Positions 1-7,521 of a stretch of 44,866 nt of DNA are shown one piece after another. Made by a program: the position numbers and the translations under genes. How positions within the stretch are numbered: the first letter of the stretch is position 1; each line of letters starts with the position of its first letter. Source of the DNA: Ceraceosorus guamensis (lineage: Eukaryota; Basidiomycota; Exobasidiomycetes; Ceraceosorales; Ceraceosoraceae); NCBI RefSeq assembly GCF_003144195.1, contig NW_020290110.1, forward strand, positions 1-44,866, given 5' to 3'. The notes below the pieces were generated by a model that did no database searches, was not told the origin of the DNA, and saw nothing but the letters and a program-made list of their open reading frames with translations.

Positions 1-69
1 CTAACCCTAACCCTAACCCTAACCCTAACCCTAACCCTAACCCTAACCCTAACCCTAACCCTAACCCTA
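1..69. repeat. Telomere repeat (CCCTAA)n
   Basis: Uninterrupted CTAACC hexamers, about 11.5 units, run from the first base and then stop abruptly. Read outward on the minus strand this is TTAGGG, the usual telomere repeat of basidiomycetes and many other fungi. The C-rich strand pointing inward means the window begins at the left chromosome end. Confidence 0.97.
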
Positions 70-1382
70 CTTCCCAATTCACAAGGTGACGCATTTTGAG
101 CCGTATCTAGGCCGCCCAGCAGCGCCTGCAGGACTACCTCGACTCTACACAGCCATGCTGATTACTATGGATTGCCAGCTTGCCGTCAAGGCATTCCGAC
201 CAACGATTGAAACCTAGGGGCGATGGCTCGGCGGGTCATCGACGATGCTCTCGTTCTTTCTGATGTCCTGCCACTTTGGCCCGTTGCACACTCAACGCTT
301 TCGCTCTCACACACGACCTCAGATGCAGGATGCTGGTCATCAGCAGACGAAATGTGGGTCCTCACTCGCGCTAAAGTCACCGCATACCCTTGTAACCCTA
401 AATCCGATCCGCATGCGAGCTGCTCATTTCTCGGCGCTTCATGATGTTACCTAAGATTATCTTTTTGCATCCCGCGAGATGCACATCCTTGAACAGCAAT
501 CGCTTGCGGTCTTCCAGAGCGGCAAAGCTTGGTATGGCTCCTGCGGCGTTCGCTCTGCCGTCGACTGCCTAGACATTCACCACCGTCCTGTCTCGGCACT
601 CCTCTGCTCAGGGCAAATTATTCTCACGACTCGCGCGTTTTAGGCCACCTGCCCAATGCATTCGCCTGCGGCCAATTGCAGCAACAGCTTCAGGCCCTCG
701 CGGGTGTCAAGTTGGCGCCTTACCATCAGCTGACGAAGCTGACCGGGACTCGGACCCGCAAGGCGTCGGAGCACTTTTACGGGACTCGAATCCGTAGGTC
801 ATCAGAGCACTCTGCGGGACTCGAACCCGCAGGTCATCAGAGCACTCTGCGTGATCACCAAGATCCGCAAGGCGTCAGAGCCCTCTGCGCGATCACTAAG
901 ACCGGCGAGCATCGCTTGCGCACCCGCAGAGCGCCAGAGCCGTGCAATCTCTGCAGCCTGACTCTCATCGATTGCCTGTCACGCTCTCTCACTTACATGC
1001 CCCCATGGCATGCGCGTGGCGTGCTGCATCTCCACCATTTTATCGCTTAGAAATCTTCAAAATCAAGCTCTGCAGACGTCCAGACGCGCCGTTTTGGCAG
1101 AGCATGCTCTGATATCCTCGACTGACACCATTAGGCTTGCTTGCGAGCGAGGGCTTCTATTTTGACGGCCAAATAAAGCGTCAACAGGTGCAAGCGTGAA
1201 AAGATACACGCGTGCGCGCGCGTTTGCACCCATTCGAAATGATCCACCGCGCTCGGTAGAATGTCTGGTCCGCCCGCGTCTGCCACGCACCAAGCATCGC
1301 AACATCGCGCGGTGGGAGACGTTTGCAAAGTTTCCAAAGCCTAGCTTTGCGGGATAGTCTCCAATCAATCTGGACGCGCTCT
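70..1382. other. Subtelomeric gene-free region
   Basis: I see no convincing gene here. Open frames are short, lack recognisable domains and overlap on both strands. The region holds a lone telomere-like word (TAACCCTAA near 393-401) and the T-arm-like repeat array at 745-888. I saw no RecQ-type helicase, which is common next to telomeres in Ustilago and other fungi. The first real gene ends at 1383. Confidence 0.7.
745..888 (-). repeat. Tandem array of tRNA T-arm / B-box-like hairpins
   Basis: Three head-to-tail units of about 35 bp (745-780, 781-815, 816-850) and at least one degenerate unit (851-888). On the minus strand each of the first three carries a GGTTCGAGTCC-like core, the tRNA T-loop and Pol III B-box consensus: perfect in 816-828, one mismatch in 781-793 and in 745-757. 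Flanking bases form a short stem, CTGCGGG with CCCGCAG in the perfect unit. The neighbouring unit has TACGG with CCGTA, so the stem pair changed on both sides. Units are separated by the palindrome AGAGTGCTCT or a variant. No A-box, anticodon arm or full cloverleaf is visible, so this is not a tRNA gene. It could be tRNA-derived repeat DNA or a row of TFIIIC sites. Confidence 0.6.
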
Positions 1383-2872
1383 TCAGACCGCCGCATGCCC
1401 AATGGATAGTCTCCACGCATCTCCAATGCGCTCGTTGGCCTCATTCAGACCGCCGTGTGCAATGATCTCTAGGCCATTCTTGGTGTCAGTGGCGTCAAAG
1501 GCAAACCAGCCACGTGGCTGAGGAGCGATGCTGCTGTTGGCGACCTTCGGCTCGATGCGCAGCCATGCAAATGTGCTCGGCTCGCTCGATGATCGCAAAA
1601 GAGCGTAGACGTCGTCGAGGAACTGCAGCGTGTGGACTTGTGTCAGCGAGCATCCGTTGCACAGCGATCGCAAACGCCGGCTCACTTTACCTGCTCCATC
1701 GTGCCCCAGCTCTTTTGGCGCACCTTCGCCCTCGCCCATAAACATGATTGCTACAGCTTTCGCCTCGCCAAAGGTGCTGTGCGATATAGACTCTGCGCCC
1801 GAAGGATACGGCACGAGTCCATGTACGGAGCGCTTGTATGGCTGGCCGCTGATGTCCAACAAAGGGACCTCGGATGATGTCCAGGTTGCAGACTTGATGT
1901 CAAAGATGTCCAACGGACCTCCAAGCTCGTATCTGAGAGCACAGATGCGTCAGTGCCCTCGCAGCTCTCGATCTTGCGCCCGCGCTCTTGATCTTGCGCC
2001 CACGCTCACCCGCAAAACCCGCCCCATCTTATGAGCTGCTTCGCACCGGTTGGACCCTCTATTGCCGTTAGAACCGTGCCCCCACGACCAGGCTCCGGCG
2101 CAGAGGGCATAGTCGACCAACTCAAATTGCCCAACTCGATGCTCTCGAGAGAGGCGAGGCGGCCTGAGCACAAGACCGCCGTGATGGGTGAGCAGTAGCC
2201 ACAACTAGCGCGTGAGCAAGCGACTCACCAGAGGCGGGACAACCAGCATGGACGAAGAGCCTGTCGCCTGCGATTGCAGCAGTGTGATAAGAGCGGTCCT
2301 GCGGAAAGTCGCTCGCTGTGCCCCTCTGCGTCTGGAGCTTAGTCCACTTCTCCTGAACGGTATCGAAGCGCCACATGTCGTCCGTATGCTGCTCTCCATC
2401 ATCTCTCCGGGTCTCGATGGGCGACATGTCCTTGCCTCCCCGGCCTCCCCAGAGATACAGCGCTTTGGATGCAGCGTGTGCCACCATGGACGCTCCTACT
2501 CGCGCTATTGGCCATGCTTGGGCTGCAGAAGCGGGCTTGACAACACGAGATGGGTCTTAGGATGCGTGTGTATGCGCGCGCAGGTAGGTGCGTGAGCGAC
2601 GCTCGGCACCTGCTGAAGAGATGTGCGCTAACCCACCTTTGCCATCCAAGTCGACGACGAGCACCTCGTTGCCAATCGGCGTCCTCGGTTTGAGTTCTCC
2701 TCCACTGCAGCACCGACTTGTCAGCACTACGAGGCCGACTGGGTAGCGTGGCCCAGCACGTGACTCACAAGATGTATGCTCTCCTTCCCACGACGGAGAG
2801 GCAGTGACTGGAGCGCGAGATGAGGTTGGCTGGCAAGCCGGTGAGATTGATCGGTGTCCACGTGGCTTGCAT
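1383..2872 (-). CDS. Kelch-repeat protein
   Basis: Predicted beta-propeller protein of 368 aa from six exons: 2769-2872, 2637-2704, 2229-2522, 2010-2163, 1686-1932, 1383-1622. All introns have GT..AG ends and the phases agree. Kelch signatures appear in order: an initial SRSSHCLSVVG blade, AYIFGGE, a LYLWGGRGG blade followed by MWRFD, DRSYHTAA..LFVHAGC, IRWGGFCG with LDIFD, and ELGHDGAGK...DDVYAL near the C-terminus. Double-Gly and Tyr/Trp spacing is typical of galactose-oxidase-like/kelch propellers of about six blades. No catalytic residue set or extra domain is seen, so an adaptor or scaffold role is the safe guess. The start is the first ATG of the open frame, in a WTPINLTG context usual for fungal members. 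It is transcribed away from NAA30 and toward the telomere. Confidence 0.85.
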
Positions 2873-2943
2873 TGTGTCCTACTGGGATGCGGTGGTGGTG
2901 GTGGTGGATATGCAAACCGTGACGAGCGATGGTGAGCCTGATG

Positions 2944-3031
2944 GTCTGAGTGATCGCTTGGAGTTCCGCCCAATGAGTCTGAGTGCTTGCTTGGATTTCC
3001 GCCCATCAGTGATCGCTTGGATTTCCGCCCC
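2944..3031. repeat. Three direct copies of a GCTTGGATTTCCGCCC-containing unit
   Basis: Units of about 32 bp begin near 2944 and 2978, with a shorter third copy from 3009. The shared core is GCTTGG(A)(G/T)TTCCGCCC. The repeats lie 70-160 bp upstream of the kelch gene start, so they could be promoter elements or a young minisatellite. Confidence 0.7.
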
Positions 3032-3366
3032 CCTCCCCCGTCGCCGTGCACCTTGTCGGTTATGAGAACGCGGAAGCTGTTGCCTGATTAACCCACGACT
3101 GCGTGCATGGCGCTCAGGCTGATTAAAATGCCCGCTGCAGCTGTTGCGTCGCACGCGCAACACGCATCCTCCCACGTGACCCGATCCTTCTCGCGGCAGC
3201 GTACACACAACAACACTTTTGACTCAACTCGAGACTCAAGACTCACGACTCGAGATTTCAGGCGACGGACTCCATCACCTGCCTGCCTCCTCTGCCCTCA
3301 TCTGCGCGCATACACGCATATGCGGCAGCAAACTGTGGCTGCTGAGCGCTCCCTGCTCACGCTCTG

Positions 3367-3413
3367 CACTCCACGCTCCACACTCCACACTCCACACTCC
3401 ACACTCCACGCTC
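3367..3413. repeat. 7-mer tandem repeat CACTCCA
   Basis: Six to seven units of CACTCCA/CGCTCCA lie just upstream of the NAA30 start codon (3438), probably in its 5' leader. This is a simple minisatellite. Confidence 0.85.
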
Positions 3414-3437
3414 GATCTTCCAGTCATCAACCACGTC

Positions 3438-4587
3438 ATGGCCTCGCAGCAGCAGCTCCATGCCGGGGTGGAAGGCCAGGCGGTTGACTCTACGCACGCC
3501 AAGCCTGCTCAAAGCGCGCCCCACGTGCGCGGATCAGCAGCTTGCGTTCACCTGACACCCTACGCGGGCGAGGCGCAGCTGCCCATCATCGCCTCGCTCA
3601 TTGAGCGTGAGCTGAGCGAGCCGTACATCGTCCACACGTATCGTTATTTTCTGCGCGGCTGGTGAGTGGCTGCCAACTCGCTCGCCGCTGCATCGCAAGC
3701 ACGCGTGGCTGAACATTCTTTTGCAACGCCTTTTTGCGGCCCTGCGCGCGCTTCACCTGTGCGCCGCTTTCCCCGCACTTTGCTGCTCTTGCAGGCCACA
3801 ACACACCTTCATTGCTTGGGCCAAGGACGAGGCGGCGACCGCGGCTTCTTCCCTCGAGCGAAGGGCGGACCCCACTATGGATCAAGATGAGACCAGCAGC
3901 ACAGGCTCTTCTGCTCTTTCGGATCATGAGAGCGACGACGAGCCGGGAGCGCTGTCCATCTCGAAAAGCATTCCAGTCGGCGTGATTGTCAGCAAGCTAG
4001 AGGCGCATAGAGGCAGACATCAGAGGGGCTACATTGCCATGCTCAGCGTCGCACCAGAGTGGAGAGGTCGTGGTGTGGGTGAGTCCCGCGCTCAGCGTCG
4101 AGTATCCATGGCGAGCTCCGCGCATCTGATCCTCTTTCTTCCGCGCACAAGCAACGAGGCTGGTGCAGCGTGCAGTGCGCGCTCTGGTGGAAGGAGGAGC
4201 GCAAGAGGTGAGTGTAGGCTATCACAGTGCTGGTCCACGCTACAGAGAGCAGCTAAGCCCGCACGTATGCGTATGGATCACCGCGCAGATCGTGCTCGAG
4301 ACGGAAGCAGACAATGTCGCATCCTTGGCGCTGTACGAGAGCTTTGGCTTTGTGCGAGAAAAGCGATTGTTCCGCTTCTACCTCAATGGTGGGTCGACCA
4401 AGCGTGCAGACCTGCGCGTTGTCTGGATGCTGACCAAGATTGCGGTTTGTGCGCAGGCAAAGACTGCTTCCGATTGGTGCTGCCAGTCACACAGACCAGT
4501 TCGAGCAACGGCGTCGCAGCTTCGGGGACAGAGCCCAAGCGACCTCCATTTCCACCCGCGAGGTTCGAGACGCTAGGCATCGCTTGA
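3438..4587 (+). CDS. NAA30: N-alpha-acetyltransferase 30, NatC catalytic subunit
   Basis: GNAT-fold enzyme that acetylates the N-terminus of proteins beginning Met-hydrophobic as the catalytic subunit of cytosolic NatC (yeast Mak3). Five exons: 3438-3661, 3795-4078, 4152-4207, 4289-4388, 4457-4587, giving 264 aa. Family signatures are LSEPYIVHTYRYFL, the PVGVIVSKLE strand, GYIAMLSVAPEWRGRGVATRL across an exon junction (the RGRGVA acetyl-CoA loop), ETEADNVASLALYESFGFVREKRL, and FRFYLNGKDCFRLVLP. A Ser/Asp/Glu-rich insert lies between the first core strand and SKSIPVG (exon 2) and is absent from the compact yeast form. The C-terminal 30 residues are poorly conserved and Pro/Ser rich. The start gives MASQQQLH; the upstream in-frame ATG at 3219 would add low-complexity sequence encoded by the 7-mer repeat. 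Confidence 0.93.
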
Positions 4588-5125
4588 TCGAGAACGCTTC
4601 TCAGCTAATGGCTTTTGCCGCGGCTCTCTGCTGGCCGCATCTACGCGTCAATAGGTTGCGTCTGGATGCAGGCCAGCTGCTGTGGCTGCTTTTGCCGCGT
4701 CTCGAAATTTGGCGCGCGCGCGCGCGCGCGTCTTGGACCCTCCTGCTGGACAATATAGCGTGGGACAGTGTCAGCATTAGCCAATCCAACCCTGGATGAC
4801 GCAGCAACCGTCGTTGCACACACCACGCCGTCATGTGATGACCAATCCTGCAAGGGTTATTCATCACATCCATTCCAGAGCGTGGGCATGCGTCTGTGGA
4901 TTGGGCACGCCAGGCTTGCCTGCGCAGCCGAGTGCTATTTTCGGCAGGGTCGTCTCCACACACAGCTCGCCAGGGTCAAATGTGGAGACCACCCTGCCGA
5001 GAACAGCCCTTCGACGTCTGGCTCCACTTGAGCGAGCCCTGCAATTCATTTAAAGGTCGCGCGTTTCGTCCCCACAGCTTGCACACTTCCGCACCTTCAC
5101 CCCTACCCATTCCTACCACACTGCA
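4588..5125 (+). promoter_or_regulatory. Catalase upstream region
   Basis: The gap of 538 bp holds NAA30 3' sequence and then the catalase promoter. Visible elements are an alternating GC tract (about 4711-4729), three CCAAT-type boxes (4781-4785, 4842-4846 and inverted at 4900-4904), a 20-bp inverted repeat (4941-5000) and an ATTTAAA TATA-like word near 5048, roughly 75 bp before the ATG. CCAAT boxes are the known target of the HAP/NF-Y complex; its action here is inferred. Confidence 0.6.
4941..5000. promoter_or_regulatory. Inverted repeat, 20-bp arms, in catalase promoter
   Basis: Arm 4941-4960 and arm 4981-5000 are reverse complements at 19 of 20 positions, separated by exactly 20 bp. The outer part of each arm is TCGGCAGGGT or its complement. 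The element ends 125 bp before the catalase ATG. It could be a two-sided operator for a dimeric regulator, a transcribed hairpin in a long leader, or the trace of a small insertion. Confidence 0.8.
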
Positions 5126-7417
5126 ATGCTTCCCGAACCCAGCATGTCGGCCATCGATCGCGTCGCCGAGGCTGCCCGCTCTGCGGCAGATGGCATCGTG
5201 GGACAGTCTGGCGCCAACGGTCAACCCAAGAGTAATGGCCGGGCGACCAATGCCAAGCTCGAGCAGCTCAAGCAATTCATCGACTATCCAAAGGAAGGAG
5301 AAAACATTGCCACCACCGAGCATGGAGTTCCCGTAGCCAACAACACCGCCTGGCTCAAGGGCGGTGCTCGTGGTCCAATGCTGCTCGAAGATCAAGTCGC
5401 CCGAGAAAAGGTTCACCAATTCGATCACGAACGCATCCCTGAGCGTGTCGTGCACGCGCGAGGTGCAGCAGCGCACGGTACTTTCAAGGTCACCAAGCCG
5501 CTAGGGAGAAATGTTACTGCTGCGAATGTCCTAAACGACACCTCCAAAGAGACGCCCGTATTTTTGCGCTTTAGCACGGTTCAAGGTCCGCGGGGCAGTG
5601 CGGACACGGTGCGCGATGTTCGCGGTTTTGCCGTCAAGTTCTACACCGACGAGGGGAATTGGGACATTGTTGGAAACGATGTTCCCGTCTTCTTTGTTGC
5701 CGACAGTCACCGCTTCATCGACCTCATCCACGCCGTCAAGCCAGAGCCCCAGCTCGAGATTCCAACTGGTCAATCCGCCCACCCCAGCTTTTGGGACTGG
5801 ATCAGCTTGTCGCCAGAGTCTGCGCACATGAACATGTGGCAAATGTCGCCGTACGGTATTCCAAGATACTACCACACCATGCGAGGTCACGGGGTCAACA
5901 CGTATCGGCTCGTCGGTGAGGACGGCTCTTCTCGTTATGTCAAGTTCCACTTCTTCCCCGAGGTCGGTTGCCAATCCCTCAACTGGGACGAGGCGCTCAA
6001 GATTCAGGGTCAGAACCCAGACTTTCATCGCACGGTTCTTGCCGAAATGATCGATGCTGGCAAATTTCCTCGCTGGAAGTTTGCAGTTCAAATCATGGAG
6101 GAAGACGATGAAGACACGCACTCTTGGGACCCGCTCGACTCTACCAAGGTGTGGCCCGCTGCAAAGTACCCCTTCATCGAAGTCGGCGAGCTGGAGCTCA
6201 ATGCGAATCCGACAAATTACTTTGCAGAGACGGAGAATGTCGCCTTCTGCACCAGTCACATTGTCCCCGGAATCGACTTTTCTGATGACCCTCTCCTTCA
6301 AGGTCGCAACTTTAGCTACTCTGACACGCAGCTGTCGCGCCTTGGCGGACCAAATTGGCATCAAATCCCAATCAATCGCCCCGTCTGCCCGATGGCCACC
6401 TTCAACAGAGACGGCGCAATGCCAATGAAGATTCCCAAAGGAGCCAATTACTTTCCAAACAGCGAGGGCAACGCTACCAATCTCGCACCGACATTCAACA
6501 AAGCCGACACGCTCACCAACCCTGAAGCGTTGCCTGGACAAATTTGGCACGACAGCGCAAAGCGTCTCGCTTCTGGTGAGAGTCGGCAAGGCTTCTCCTC
6601 GTATCCAGAAGACCTCGCGCGTTTGAATCGCCTGAAAGCGCTCAAGCTGCGCACCAACGGTCCAAAATTCGCCAACTACTTTGAGCAGGCACAAATTTTC
6701 TGGAACAGCGTTCAGGATCACGAGCGAGCTTCGATCAAGGAGGCGGCCATCTTTGAGCTGAGCAAGGTCCCGGATGAAGAGGTCAGAAAGCGCATCGTTC
6801 ACTTGTATAGGCACATCAATCCTGACCTCGCCAAGGCAGTAGCCGACGAGTTCAGGCTAAATGTCCCTACCGACGCAGCTATTCCGATCTCACAAGAAAC
6901 GTATCCAGAGCTCAGCTTGCACTATGAGAACGTTCGCACCATTAGGCAGAAGCGCATCGCAATCATCAAGCTGGACGGCACGCCCGAATCTGAAATCGAG
7001 ACGATCAAGAAGCGCTTCGAGTCGGGCGACGCACTCGTCTTTATCATCGACCACCGCGGATTGGATGCGATGAGGAGCACACTGTTCGACGCCACCTTTT
7101 TGCCACTGACCAACGAGGAGTCCTACAGGGTTGCGCGATCCCACGGTCGCGTCAAGCACTGGATCCGCGAGTCGACTGGCCACCTCAAACCCCTCTTGAT
7201 CAATGGTTCCTACGGTCTAAGCCTCGTCAAGCAAGTCATCACAAACGAGGCCGAGGGCATCAAGGCAGCCGTTGGGGACGACATTGTCAGCTCTTTCGGA
7301 GTGATCACCAGCGCTGCCGAAGCGGCTTCGAGTCAGAAACTGGTAGACGCATTTGTCGAAGCCGTAGCTCACGGTCGCCACTACGCCAGACCCGGCGTTG
7401 CTTCGCTCGCCTTCTGA
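5126..7417 (+). CDS. Large-subunit catalase (clade 2, flavodoxin-like C-terminus)
   Basis: Haem catalase of 763 aa that dismutates hydrogen peroxide to water and oxygen. The length and the extra C-terminal domain (about residues 600-763, RQKRIAIIKLDG onward) mark the large-subunit type, as in bacterial KatE/HPII and fungal CatA/CatB. Active-site signature FDHERIPERVVHARG contains the distal His110. Asn184 lies in IVGNDVPVFF. The proximal haem ligand is Tyr398 in RNFSYSDTQLSRLGG, followed by NWHQIPINRP. No signal peptide or PTS1 (C-terminus ASLAF) is seen, so a cytosolic enzyme is likely. Met7 (5144) is an alternative start. The gene is one uninterrupted exon although nearly every neighbour has introns. 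It converges on EXO84 with about 100 bp between them. Confidence 0.97.
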   Translation: MLPEPSMSAIDRVAEAARSAADGIVGQSGANGQPKSNGRATNAKLEQLKQFIDYPKEGENIATTEHGVPVANNTAWLKGGARGPMLLEDQVAREKVHQFDHERIPERVVHARGAAAHGTFKVTKPLGRNVTAANVLNDTSKETPVFLRFSTVQGPRGSADTVRDVRGFAVKFYTDEGNWDIVGNDVPVFFVADSHRFIDLIHAVKPEPQLEIPTGQSAHPSFWDWISLSPESAHMNMWQMSPYGIPRYYHTMRGHGVNTYRLVGEDGSSRYVKFHFFPEVGCQSLNWDEALKIQGQNPDFHRTVLAEMIDAGKFPRWKFAVQIMEEDDEDTHSWDPLDSTKVWPAAKYPFIEVGELELNANPTNYFAETENVAFCTSHIVPGIDFSDDPLLQGRNFSYSDTQLSRLGGPNWHQIPINRPVCPMATFNRDGAMPMKIPKGANYFPNSEGNATNLAPTFNKADTLTNPEALPGQIWHDSAKRLASGESRQGFSSYPEDLARLNRLKALKLRTNGPKFANYFEQAQIFWNSVQDHERASIKEAAIFELSKVPDEEVRKRIVHLYRHINPDLAKAVADEFRLNVPTDAAIPISQETYPELSLHYENVRTIRQKRIAIIKLDGTPESEIETIKKRFESGDALVFIIDHRGLDAMRSTLFDATFLPLTNEESYRVARSHGRVKHWIRESTGHLKPLLINGSYGLSLVKQVITNEAEGIKAAVGDDIVSSFGVITSAAEAASSQKLVDAFVEAVAHGRHYARPGVASLAF

Positions 7418-7521
7418 ACGCGTCTCTCGTGCATCACGCTTTCATGACCTGCATGCACGCATCCATCGCAAACACGCAATCCATCGTAAAGTGAGCGCTA
7501 TTTTCCCATGTGTGAACACAG

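Larger units (their letters stand above)
2873..3437. promoter_or_regulatory. Divergent intergenic region (kelch gene / NAA30)
   Basis: This 565-bp gap separates two divergent starts and should contain both promoters. It holds a threefold direct repeat (2944-3031), GAGTC/GACTC-rich sequence at about 3220-3260 and a 7-mer tandem tract (3367-3413). No clear TATA box is visible. Confidence 0.55.

Noticed and set aside
393-401. Interstitial telomere repeat TAACCCTAA
   Set aside because: A single 9-base match is too short to mean a former chromosome end; it may be chance or a telo-box.
745-888. Possible tRNA gene (T-arm match on minus strand)
   Set aside because: No A-box, D-arm, anticodon arm or paired acceptor stem could be found, and the T-arm recurs every 35 bp.
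529-1050. 173-codon plus-strand open frame in the subtelomere
   Set aside because: It runs through the T-arm-like repeat array, its composition follows the repeat, and it has no domain or plausible splice partner.
5531-6814. 427-codon minus-strand open frame
   Set aside because: It is the antisense shadow of the catalase coding sequence, caused by biased third positions.
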